Of a stretch of 64,000 nucleotides of DNA, positions 17,617 to 25,511 are shown piece after piece. The notes below the pieces were generated by a model. That model was not told the DNA's origin, made no database searches, and saw nothing but the letters and a program-made list of their open reading frames with translations. Numbering within the stretch: position 1 is the stretch's first letter; each line of letters opens with the position of its first letter. The DNA comes from Anaerolineales bacterium (GTDB taxonomy: Bacteria > Chloroflexota > Anaerolineae > Anaerolineales > UBA4823). The position numbers were made by a program, and so were the translations under genes. The stretch is taken from contig JANXBJ010000001.1 of NCBI GenBank assembly GCA_025057645.1, positions 430,357 to 494,356 on the forward strand, written 5' to 3'.

Positions 17617-19191
17617 ATGACAGAACAATTTAAGCTAACCTATGCCACCATGTTTAACCCTCCGGAAGAGTTACACACTCGTTTTGATGAGGCTCTGCAA
17701 AGGGTGAGAGCTAACTTGGGCAAAGAATATGGCTTGTTGATCGACAATCAAGACCGTTTCACCGGTGAGAAGGTTGAGGACCGCTCTCCAATTAACACCG
17801 AAATCGTCCTGGGGATTTTTCAGAAGGGGGGAATCGAGGAAGCAAAGGCAGCACTCGAAGCCGCCCGCAGAGCTTTTCCGAAATGGAGTCGGCTAAGATG
17901 GCAGGAGCGAGTAAATTACCTTCGCAAGGTTGCGGATTTGATCGATCAGAGGATTTTCGATATTGCGGCAGCGCTCTGTCTTGAGGTCGGCAAGAATCGC
18001 ATGGAGGCTCTGGGGGATGTGGCCGAAACGGCTGACCTGATCCGCTATGCGTGTGAGCAGATGGAGAAGAACAACGGATATGTAGCGCAGATGGGCAGTG
18101 ATCCCCTAGCAGGCTATAAGGTGACCAACATTTCTGTCTTGCGCCCATACGGTGTTTGGCTTGTGATCAGCCCCTTCAATTTTCCCAGTGCACTCAGCGG
18201 CGGTCCTATGGGGGCAGCACTTGTCACGGGGAATACTGTGGTCATCAAGCCCGCAACGGACACTCCCTGGACGGTTCGCCTCTTGGTGGAATGCTTTCGT
18301 GATGCTGGGCTGCCTGAGGGTGTATGTAATTACGTTACTGGGCCGGGCAGCACGTTGGGGCAAGCGTTGATTGAAAGTGAGTTGGTGGATGGAGTAACTT
18401 TTACCGGCTCCTATGATGTAGGGATGAGAATCTATCGCAGCTTTGCACAGGGGCGATATGTGCGCCCGATTATTTTGGAGCTAGGTGGAAAGAATCCGGC
18501 CATCGTCAGTCGCAATGCAGATTTGGAGCGGGCAGCCATCGGTATTATCCGCTCGGCGTTCGGATTGCAAGGACAGAAATGTTCAGCTTGCTCTCGAGTG
18601 TATATCGAGGAACCCCTCTATGAGGCTTTAGTCAATCGGCTGGTTGAACTCACGCAGAAGCTGACTATCGGGGATCCAACTGATCGGAATGTTTATCTAG
18701 GTCCAGTGATCAATCAAAAAGCCTATCAGGATTACCAGCATTACGCAGAAGAGCTTTCCCAAGCAGGCACGATCCTGACGGGTGGAAAGATCTTGACCGA
18801 GGGCGATTACGGAAAGGGCTATTTTTGCGCGCCTACTCTGGTAGCCGATCTCCCTCTGGAGCATCGACTTTGGAAACACGAGATGTTCTTGCCTATCACC
18901 ACCCTTGCCAAAGTGGCCGATTTGGAGCAAGCGATGCAATTGGCTAATGATGTCGACTATGGCCTGACGGCTGGGTTTTATGGTACTAAGGAGGAAGCCC
19001 AGTGGTTCTTTGAGAACATTCAGGCCGGTGTGACTTATGCCAACCGTCCTCAAGGTGCAACTACCGGCGCTTGGCCGGGCTATCAGCCGTTTGGAGGTTG
19101 GAAAGCCAGCGGTTCGACCGGGAAGAATGCCGGTGGGCTCTATTATCTGCCTCTTTACCTTCATGAACAGAGTCAGACTCTCGTAGAGTAA
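17617..19191 (+). CDS. pruA: 1-pyrroline-5-carboxylate dehydrogenase (aldehyde dehydrogenase family)
   Basis: It oxidises L-glutamate gamma-semialdehyde to glutamate in proline or arginine breakdown. The 524-residue protein has the aldehyde dehydrogenase motifs: SPFNFPSALSGGPMGAAL near the NAD site, ELGGKNPAIV with the general-base Glu, and GLQGQKCSACSRVYI with the catalytic Cys. The N-terminal 40 residues and the RPQGATTGAWPGYQPFGGWKAS-type C-terminal region match P5C dehydrogenases better than generic ALDHs (only part of that motif is quoted in the conserved family pattern). ACAGGAGGA precedes the ATG. proC, the reverse biosynthetic step partner, lies at 34480, but no proline dehydrogenase is visible in the window. 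Confidence 0.88.
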   Translation: MTEQFKLTYATMFNPPEELHTRFDEALQRVRANLGKEYGLLIDNQDRFTGEKVEDRSPINTEIVLGIFQKGGIEEAKAALEAARRAFPKWSRLRWQERVNYLRKVADLIDQRIFDIAAALCLEVGKNRMEALGDVAETADLIRYACEQMEKNNGYVAQMGSDPLAGYKVTNISVLRPYGVWLVISPFNFPSALSGGPMGAALVTGNTVVIKPATDTPWTVRLLVECFRDAGLPEGVCNYVTGPGSTLGQALIESELVDGVTFTGSYDVGMRIYRSFAQGRYVRPIILELGGKNPAIVSRNADLERAAIGIIRSAFGLQGQKCSACSRVYIEEPLYEALVNRLVELTQKLTIGDPTDRNVYLGPVINQKAYQDYQHYAEELSQAGTILTGGKILTEGDYGKGYFCAPTLVADLPLEHRLWKHEMFLPITTLAKVADLEQAMQLANDVDYGLTAGFYGTKEEAQWFFENIQAGVTYANRPQGATTGAWPGYQPFGGWKASGSTGKNAGGLYYLPLYLHEQSQTLVE

Positions 19192-19255
19192 GCCTGAAAG
19201 GTTGGCACCTCTTTGCTGAGATCGGATTTGTAGGAGTGACCAACAGGTAAACCTT

Positions 19256-19498
19256 ATGGAAGAGGAGCCATTAGGGTATCGCGTCGGGGTCTATCTCATT
19301 CTAGTCGGCCTCATGGCGCTGATACCCTTTTTGGCTTCGGAGCAGCTCAATCGACCAGATTATCGATATTTTTTTACGGCTCTCTTTCTAATGATAATCG
19401 GGGCGGCGTTGATGTGGAGAAACCGTCCGCCCAAGCGGCAGGACGTTCAACGTTTCCGGATTCTGAAACGGAAGTCTAAGGAGAAGAAGGAAGGGTGA
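19256..19498 (+). CDS. Small two-helix membrane protein
   Basis: An 80-residue protein with two predicted membrane helices (about 9-27 and 38-53) and a strongly basic C-terminal tail (RILKRKSKEKKEG). No family is recognised. It lies three bases before the CoA-transferase alpha gene, with which it probably shares a transcript, and its ATG at 19256 is preceded by a weak AGGTAA. Function unknown. Confidence 0.6.
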   Translation: MEEEPLGYRVGVYLILVGLMALIPFLASEQLNRPDYRYFFTALFLMIIGAALMWRNRPPKRQDVQRFRILKRKSKEKKEG

Positions 19499-19501
19499 CT
19501 G

Positions 19502-20404
19502 ATGAGTAAACTGATGCCCCTCTCCGAGGCGATTCGAAAATATGTGCACGACGGGGACTTAGTCTACGCGGCGGGGTTTACTCACCTGATTCCTTTTGCT
19601 GCTGGCCACGAGATCATTCGTCAGCACAAGAGAAATCTAGTCCTTGCGCGCGCCACCCCAGATCTGATTTACGATCAAATGGTGGCAGCCGGTTGCGTAA
19701 GAAAGGTAATATTCTCCTATATGGGCAACCCGGGAGTGGGATCGTTACGAGTTATGCGCGCCGAGATTGAGGCAGGGAGATTGGAGTGGGAGGAATATTC
19801 TCACTTCAGTATGATCTCTCGCTTACAGGCTGGGGCTAGTGGCTTACCGTTTATGCCGATGAATCCCACTGCGGCTGGTGACCTAGAGCGAGTGAACCCC
19901 AACTATCGTCAGGTGATCGACCCGTTTTCGGGGAGTCCTGTGGTGGTTGTGCCGCCGCTCAAGCCTGATGTTGCCATTGTGCACGTGCAACGCTGCGACG
20001 CAGAAGGGAATGCGCAGATTTGGGGCATCATCGGCGAGCAGAAAGAAGCGGCTTTTGCTGCTGAACGGGTCATTGTCACCGCAGAGGAGATCGTGGATGA
20101 AAGCATCATTCGATCCGATCCAAACCGCACTTTGATCCCTGCATTTATTGTGGATGCCGTGTGCCATGTGCCCTACTGTGCTCACCCCTCCTATACTCAG
20201 GGCTACTACGATCGGGACAATGAATTTTATCTGAGCTGGGATGAAATCAGCAAGAGCCGTCAGAAGGTGCAGGAATACTTAGATGAGTGGGTTTTTGGAG
20301 TTCCTGACCGTAGCGCCTATTGGGAGAAGCTCGGCCCAGAGGTGCACCGGCGACTTCGGGTGGGGGAGCGTCTCAGTGTCCCGGTGAACTTTGGCTCGTA
20401 CTGA
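19502..20404 (+). CDS. CoA-transferase family I, alpha subunit (glutaconate CoA-transferase-like)
   Basis: The 300-residue protein has the family I CoA-transferase alpha fold: DGDLVYAAGFTHLIPFAAGHEIIRQ at the N-terminus, LARATPDLIYDQMVAAG, and VVPPLKPDVAIVHVQRCDAEGNAQIWG. It pairs with the next gene to move CoA between carboxylic acids. The substrate is not determined by the sequence. The glutaconate/3-oxoadipate-like subgroup is the closest by eye. The gene begins at 19502 right after the small membrane protein and is followed 13 bases later by the beta subunit. Confidence 0.88.
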   Translation: MSKLMPLSEAIRKYVHDGDLVYAAGFTHLIPFAAGHEIIRQHKRNLVLARATPDLIYDQMVAAGCVRKVIFSYMGNPGVGSLRVMRAEIEAGRLEWEEYSHFSMISRLQAGASGLPFMPMNPTAAGDLERVNPNYRQVIDPFSGSPVVVVPPLKPDVAIVHVQRCDAEGNAQIWGIIGEQKEAAFAAERVIVTAEEIVDESIIRSDPNRTLIPAFIVDAVCHVPYCAHPSYTQGYYDRDNEFYLSWDEISKSRQKVQEYLDEWVFGVPDRSAYWEKLGPEVHRRLRVGERLSVPVNFGSY

Positions 20405-20417
20405 AGGGAGACAGCCA

Positions 20418-21188
20418 ATGGCAGACTATACTTCCGCTGAGCTGTTGACCATCAATGCCGCCCGGCTTCTAAGGGATGGCGATGTTGTTTTTGTTGGTGT
20501 AGGCTTACCAAATTTAGCTTGTAATTTGGCACGCCGCACTCATGCACCGAATTTAGTGATGATCTATGAGGCCGGAGTGATCGGAGCACAACCGACCAGA
20601 TTGCCGCTTTCTATCGGCGACCCCACTCTGGTTTCCGGGGCGATTTCGGTTTGTAGCATGTACGATATTTTTGCTCTCTACTTACAGCGGGGTAACATCG
20701 ATGTGGGATTTTTGGGCGGGGCTCAGATCGATCGGTATGGGAACATTAATGCCACGGTGATCGGCGACTATCTTCACCCCAAGGTCCGGCTGCCGGGCTC
20801 GGGTGGATCGATGGAAATTGCAGCTTGGGCAAATCGGTGCTACATCATCACGCCTCACCAGAAACGGCGTTTCCCCGAAAAAGTGGACTTTCGCACTTCT
20901 GCGGGTTTTTTGGGCCATCGAAGGGAGCGGGAGGCAGCCCGCCTAAGAGGAGGGGGGCCGCAGGCGGTGGTGACAGATATTGGTATCCTAGAGCCGGATG
21001 AAAGTGGGGAGTTGATCCTAAGCGCACTCCATCCCGGCCGGACGATTGATGAGGCGAAGGAAAACACCGGGTGGGATTTGAGAGTCTCGGCTTCTCTACG
21101 CTTTACCGACCCTCCGACAGAGACAGAGCTCAACATCCTTCGCAATGAACTGGACCCTGGTCGCATTTATTTGAGAGGCGGGGAGTAA
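20418..21188 (+). CDS. CoA-transferase family I, beta subunit
   Basis: The 256-residue protein carries the beta-subunit signature VGVGLPNLACNLARR and MIYEAGVIGAQP. The Glu of EAG is the expected active-site residue that forms the glutamyl-CoA thioester. GSGGSMEIAAWANR is the conserved CoA-binding stretch. The frame extends to 20391, but the ATG at 20418 has GGGAG upstream and leaves a 13-base gap after the alpha gene. A possible promoter for the permease gene overlaps its 3' end. Confidence 0.88.
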   Translation: MADYTSAELLTINAARLLRDGDVVFVGVGLPNLACNLARRTHAPNLVMIYEAGVIGAQPTRLPLSIGDPTLVSGAISVCSMYDIFALYLQRGNIDVGFLGGAQIDRYGNINATVIGDYLHPKVRLPGSGGSMEIAAWANRCYIITPHQKRRFPEKVDFRTSAGFLGHRREREAARLRGGGPQAVVTDIGILEPDESGELILSALHPGRTIDEAKENTGWDLRVSASLRFTDPPTETELNILRNELDPGRIYLRGGE

Positions 21189-21201
21189 AAGGGTTTATAA
21201 T
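21171..21201 (+). promoter_or_regulatory. Possible promoter of the lactate-permease-family gene
   Basis: TTGAGA and TATAAT are separated by 19 bases, the -35 lying in the end of the CoA-transferase beta gene. The -10 is a full match; the long spacer lowers confidence. Confidence 0.4.
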
Positions 21202-21254
21202 CAGTCGGAAGTTCGGGGCGGGAGCTCAAAATACAGAATGGGTAAGCGTTCCTA

Positions 21255-22808
21255 ATGACTTTGACTTTGTCTATTCTCCCTATGCTGCTGGTGCTGGTTC
21301 TGATGGCCGGTTTTAGGATGAGCGCCGAGAAGGCAGGGCTTTTTGGCTACTTGGCTTGCCTCATTGTCGGGACGACGTTTTTTGGTGTGAACCTGCCCAT
21401 TCTGTATTACGGGCACTTGAGGGGGGCATGGTTTGCTCTCGATGTTTTGCTGATTATTTGGGCTTCCTATCTCTTCTACTTGGTACTTGAGGAGGCCGAG
21501 ATCGTGACGATCTTGGAGACAAAATTGCCCCTTATCGCTCCGGATCAAGGGATGCAAGCCCTTACCTTAGGGTGGATTTTTGCGTCTTTCCTACAGGGCA
21601 TTGGGGGGTTCGGAGTGCCGGTGGCCGTGATTGCTCCAATGTTGATTAAGCTGGGCTTTACGCCGTTACAGGCGGTGCTCATTCCCTCGGTAGGTCATGG
21701 GTGGGGTGTAACTTTTGGCTCCTTGGGTTCTTCATTCCGAGCCCTATTAGCAATGAGTGGTCACCCGATATACCCCTTGAATGTCAGTGCGGCGTTTCTG
21801 CTCTTTTTCTCTTGTCTTCTGGGTGGGGGGATTTGTCTAATTTTGGTCGGCGGCTTGAGAGAATTGTTTCGCTATTTGGGATGGGTAATAAGTGGCGGGA
21901 TAGTGATGGGCGGAGGCATGTTTTTGAGTGTGTGGTTCGGGGTGTGGAATTTGGGGACTTTTTTAGGTGCGATTGCCGGATTCGTTTGGTTTTTGGTCTC
22001 GGCGCGGTTTGCTTACGGTCACCTTCGGATCGATCGGGAGACCTTGCGCGAGCTCGGGATTGCTTTTTCGGGTTTTGGGGTTCTGACCGGAGTGATCTTG
22101 GCGGCGAACTTTGTCCCTTGTCTTAGAGCACTGCTCCATCAAGCGGAATTGAGCCTGATAATCCCCACGTTAAGAACTGCTCCAGCGCGTTTGAGTGGGA
22201 TCACTCACACCGTGACCGGTGCTCAGATTGGACCGATTGCAATTTTTGGTCATCCGGGTATGGTGCTATTCTATGGGATTTTTTTGGTGGCTGCTTGGTT
22301 TTGGTCTTTGGGGCGTCTGAAACGGGATTCCGTGTGGCGAATTACTCGAAAGCTGATCGGGGGAGTAAAATCGACTACGGTTGGGGTGTGGGCAATGGTC
22401 ACTCTCTCGGTCTTGATGGAGATGAGTGGGATGACGGATGCCGTGGCCCGTGGGCTGGGCGAGGTCTTCTCGGGGATCTACCCGGTGGTTTCCTTGGGAA
22501 TAGGGGCCATTGGAGCCTTTTTGAGTGGCAGCAACACCAATTCGAATGTCTTGTTCGCACCTTTACAGATGCAGATTGCGCGACTCCTAGGTTATCCCAC
22601 GGCAGTGATTTTGGCAGCACAGACCGCTGCAGCATCAATCGCTTCAACCTTGGCCCCGGCAAAGATTATCGTCGGCACGAGCACAACTGGGCTAAAGGGG
22701 CAGGAGGGTTTAGTGCTTAGGAAGTTAATTCCTCTTGTATCGCTCCAACTGCTTATGCTGGCTGCTCTGGTCTACTTTCTCCTGTGGATCGAAAGGGTGT
22801 GGCAGTGA
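21255..22808 (+). CDS. L-lactate permease family (LctP/LldP) transporter
   Basis: The 517-residue protein has about 13 membrane helices and the motifs of the LctP family: the SFLQGIGGFGVPVAVIAPMLI block (only its core GIGGFGVPVAV is diagnostic), PSVGHGWGVTFGSLGSS, the late GAIGAFLSGSNTNSN and LAAQTAAASIASTLAPAKI. Members take up L- or D-lactate or glycolate with protons. Its place after a CoA-transferase and in a window with LutABC genes fits short-chain acid use. The ATG at 21255 follows a 66-base gap with a possible promoter. The stop overlaps the galactokinase start by GTGA. Confidence 0.88.
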   Translation: MTLTLSILPMLLVLVLMAGFRMSAEKAGLFGYLACLIVGTTFFGVNLPILYYGHLRGAWFALDVLLIIWASYLFYLVLEEAEIVTILETKLPLIAPDQGMQALTLGWIFASFLQGIGGFGVPVAVIAPMLIKLGFTPLQAVLIPSVGHGWGVTFGSLGSSFRALLAMSGHPIYPLNVSAAFLLFFSCLLGGGICLILVGGLRELFRYLGWVISGGIVMGGGMFLSVWFGVWNLGTFLGAIAGFVWFLVSARFAYGHLRIDRETLRELGIAFSGFGVLTGVILAANFVPCLRALLHQAELSLIIPTLRTAPARLSGITHTVTGAQIGPIAIFGHPGMVLFYGIFLVAAWFWSLGRLKRDSVWRITRKLIGGVKSTTVGVWAMVTLSVLMEMSGMTDAVARGLGEVFSGIYPVVSLGIGAIGAFLSGSNTNSNVLFAPLQMQIARLLGYPTAVILAAQTAAASIASTLAPAKIIVGTSTTGLKGQEGLVLRKLIPLVSLQLLMLAALVYFLLWIERVWQ

Positions 22809-23989
22809 CTTCGGCGATCGAGCTAACCCAGCGGTTTGTTGAACACTTTCAGGCTCGTCCTCAAATCCTTGCCCGCGCACCCGGGAGGGTGAATGTATTA
22901 GGCGAGCATGTGGACTATAACGAGGGAGTGGTCTTGCCCATGGCGATCGATCGCGAAGTTGGGGTTGTTGCCAGGGAAACTGCTTTGGGCGAGTTCCATA
23001 TAGTCGCCCTGGACTTGGGTGAGGAGGTGGTATTTACTGAACAAAGTATTTTAGAGAAAAGGGACAAGATGGGGAATCCATTGCCTCGCTGGGCTCTATA
23101 CCCTGCAGGTGTGGCTTGGATTCTCTCCCAACAGCAATTGAGGGTGAGCAGTATTCAGGCGGTCTTCTCCTCAAGCGTTCCCATAGGGGCTGGCTTGAGC
23201 TCCTCTGCGGCTGTCGAAGTAGCCTTCGCAATGGTGTGGAGCGGCTTAGGTGAATGGAAATTACCCCCTTTGGATCTAGCTCAGTTCTGCCAGCGAGCGG
23301 AAAACGAGTATGTTGGGGTTGCTTGTGGCTTGCTGGATCAGTTTTCAAGCGTTTGTGGGGTGGAGAAACATCTGTTGTTCTTCGACACGAGGAGTTTGGA
23401 ATGGCAACCTCTGCAGTTCTTCGAGGACTGCGTGATCGTCATTGCCGACTCTGGCATTAGAAGATCGTTGGCTTCTTCTGAATACAATCGACGCCGGGAG
23501 ACTTGTGAGGAGGCCGTGCGCTATTTGCAGAGGTATTTGCCTAATTTGAAGTCGCTCAGGGATATTTCCCCGGTTGAATTTGCTGCCTATCGAGAATTCT
23601 TACCCCTTGAAGCACAGCGTAGGGCAGAGCATGTGGTCAAGGAAATCGCACGGGTCTTCTCTGCCGTCAACGCGCTCAAAAACCGAGATCGACGCGCTTT
23701 CGGAGCCTTGATGTATGCAAGTCACTACAGCTTACGCGATGATTATGAAGTGAGCCACCCAAATCTGGATGCTCTGGTGGAAATTGCTAAGCAACTCCCC
23801 GGTTGCTACGGGGCGCGGTTGACCGGGGCTGGCTTTGGCGGTTGTACGGTGAACATGGTTGCGGTTGACGCAGTTGAGCAATTTGTGGAGCAGCTTGATC
23901 GCCTGTACTTTGAACACACAGGGATTCGCGGCAAGTTCTTTGCGGTTAAGGCGAGTCAAGGGGCAAGCTTTGCTCGGATCACCGGGTGA
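22805..23989 (+). CDS. galK: Galactokinase (GHMP kinase family)
   Basis: It phosphorylates galactose at C1 as the entry to the Leloir pathway. The 394-residue protein has the galactokinase signature ARAPGRVNVLGEHVDYNEG, the ATP loop PIGAGLSSSAAVEVA and the closing GHMP motif TGAGFGGCTVNMV. The frame begins at 22784, but the GTG at 22805 overlaps the permease TGA and has GAAAGGG at 22791-22797, so translational coupling is likely. No galT or galE partner is adjacent, although an SDR epimerase sits at 59057. Substrate preference within the family is inferred from the signature. Confidence 0.88.
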   Translation: MTSAIELTQRFVEHFQARPQILARAPGRVNVLGEHVDYNEGVVLPMAIDREVGVVARETALGEFHIVALDLGEEVVFTEQSILEKRDKMGNPLPRWALYPAGVAWILSQQQLRVSSIQAVFSSSVPIGAGLSSSAAVEVAFAMVWSGLGEWKLPPLDLAQFCQRAENEYVGVACGLLDQFSSVCGVEKHLLFFDTRSLEWQPLQFFEDCVIVIADSGIRRSLASSEYNRRRETCEEAVRYLQRYLPNLKSLRDISPVEFAAYREFLPLEAQRRAEHVVKEIARVFSAVNALKNRDRRAFGALMYASHYSLRDDYEVSHPNLDALVEIAKQLPGCYGARLTGAGFGGCTVNMVAVDAVEQFVEQLDRLYFEHTGIRGKFFAVKASQGASFARITG

Positions 23990-24125
23990 CTCTACTGTCA
24001 AAGCCACAGAGTTAGGATGAGGTTTATTCTCGGTACCCCAATTTCTTCCTGGCTCTAGTTGGGGGGCAAGCAGCGAGAGAGCATCGTTTGAAAGGCAGAA
24101 TCTGTCTCTTCTCCCTGTAGGTGAC

Positions 24126-25325
24126 TCAAGGGCGGATGCCCCATAGTCGAATCGTACCGTCATAGGATGCAGAAGCAAGGAGCTGCCCATTGGCTGCAAA
24201 TGCTAGAAAGTTGACTCCGCGGGGATGCCCCTCCAGGTCGCGCAGTCTCTCGCCGCTTTCAACAGACCAAATTTGGATCAGAGCAGATTGATAGGTGGTC
24301 CCCGAAGCCAAGGTTTGTCCATCGGGATGAAAGGCTAGGCTTCCTATTGCACCCTTAGCCTCCATTGACCGAAGGCGTTCCCCTCGGGCTAAGTCCCATA
24401 GGATAACGGAACGGTCGTAATGACCAGTGACGAACAAAGAACCATCGGGGGAGATTGCCAAACAATTCGCAGCCCCGCTAAAGGAGGTGGGCAAAGTATA
24501 GCGCACTTCTTTTTTCTCTAAGTCCCAAACCTTGATGGAGTAGCGGTCTGGAATGGTGATCAAGGTTGTTGCATCAGGAGAAATTCCCATCGAAACCAAA
24601 TTGCCTGTTTTGATCGAGGAAAGGAGTTCCCAGGTGATTGCATCTCGGAATTGAATTGTGCTTTCTGAGTCAGAAATGTTGCTATAGGCAATTGCCAACG
24701 TCTTTCCATCTCGGCTGAATTGGACATCCGTCACTGCTCGATTATCCCCAAAGAAGGCAGCGCGGAGATAGTCGGGTGCAACCCAGAGCTGCACCTTCCC
24801 GTAGAAGCTCTCTAAGTTATTCCCAAGGCGATGCCCTGTGACCAACCAGCGACCATCGGGGCTGAAATCGAAGGAGGTTATTCCCTCATCGAGGGAGATG
24901 ACGGAGATGTTTTGGGCTTGGAATGGATCAATCAAATACATCGAATCGGTGGTTGCAGCCGCAAGGAGAAAGCGTGTAGGATGCCACTTGAAGTCCACTA
25001 ACGGAGGGGTTTTATACTCAGCGATTCCTGATAAGAGGTCTGCACTCGAAGGGGCAATGGCCGGAAAAGCCGACGGGATCGGTGTCCCCTCACTCACGAG
25101 AAGTGATGAGGTCGGGGTTGGAGTGGGCAGTTCGGTTGAGGTAGGTGTGCGAGTGAGGGTAGGAAATAGGGTAGGCGTTGCTGAGGGGGAGAAGACGGTT
25201 GTTATGGTGGGCGTTGAGGAGAGCGGAGCGGTGGAGGAACGACAGCAGGTTGGAGTCCATCCGAGCGCGGTCATAAGGAGAAGAAGCCGAGGCACCCGGG
25301 AAAGAAGGCCCTGACGAGTCTTCAC
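24126..25325 (-). CDS. WD40-repeat lipoprotein with Thr/Pro-rich linker
   Basis: The 399-residue protein starts with a basic, hydrophobic signal region (VPRLLLLMTALGW) followed by Cys-Cys, suggesting a lipoprotein or secreted protein. Residues about 35-75 are rich in Thr, Pro and Ser (TPT repeats), a flexible wall-spanning linker. The rest is a beta-propeller of WD40 repeats with recurring SPDG/SRDG and WD or LWD endings (for example ISPDGSLFVTGHYDRSVILW). It is likely a protein-binding scaffold outside the cell. The frame begins at a TTG (25346), but the GTG at 25325 with AGGGAGGGGAAG upstream is the better start. Confidence 0.8.
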   Translation of the reverse strand: MKTRQGLLSRVPRLLLLMTALGWTPTCCRSSTAPLSSTPTITTVFSPSATPTLFPTLTRTPTSTELPTPTPTSSLLVSEGTPIPSAFPAIAPSSADLLSGIAEYKTPPLVDFKWHPTRFLLAAATTDSMYLIDPFQAQNISVISLDEGITSFDFSPDGRWLVTGHRLGNNLESFYGKVQLWVAPDYLRAAFFGDNRAVTDVQFSRDGKTLAIAYSNISDSESTIQFRDAITWELLSSIKTGNLVSMGISPDATTLITIPDRYSIKVWDLEKKEVRYTLPTSFSGAANCLAISPDGSLFVTGHYDRSVILWDLARGERLRSMEAKGAIGSLAFHPDGQTLASGTTYQSALIQIWSVESGERLRDLEGHPRGVNFLAFAANGQLLASASYDGTIRLWGIRP

Positions 25326-25511
25326 CTTCCCCTCCCTATTGCACAACCAACGATGTTCCTCGATAGGGGAGGACGCTCACAGGCTGCTGTTGGGTCAAGG
25401 CGACCTGCTGTAGAGTCGGGAGTGAGCTGAAGCGGTTTGATCCTTCTCATTGAGACATAAAACGCAGGCAAAAGCAGGGTAAGTTCAGAGAAATCTTGTT
25501 TTGAGGCCTAT

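Noticed and set aside
19502-21188. Assignment of the CoA-transferase to succinyl-CoA:3-ketoacid transferase
   Set aside because: Subunit lengths and motifs fit the broader glutaconate-type group equally or better; the substrate cannot be read from the sequence.
24036-24064. CCCCAA/TTGGGG inverted repeat between galK and the WD40 gene
   Set aside because: The loop is 17 bases and no T run follows on either strand, so it is not a convincing terminator.
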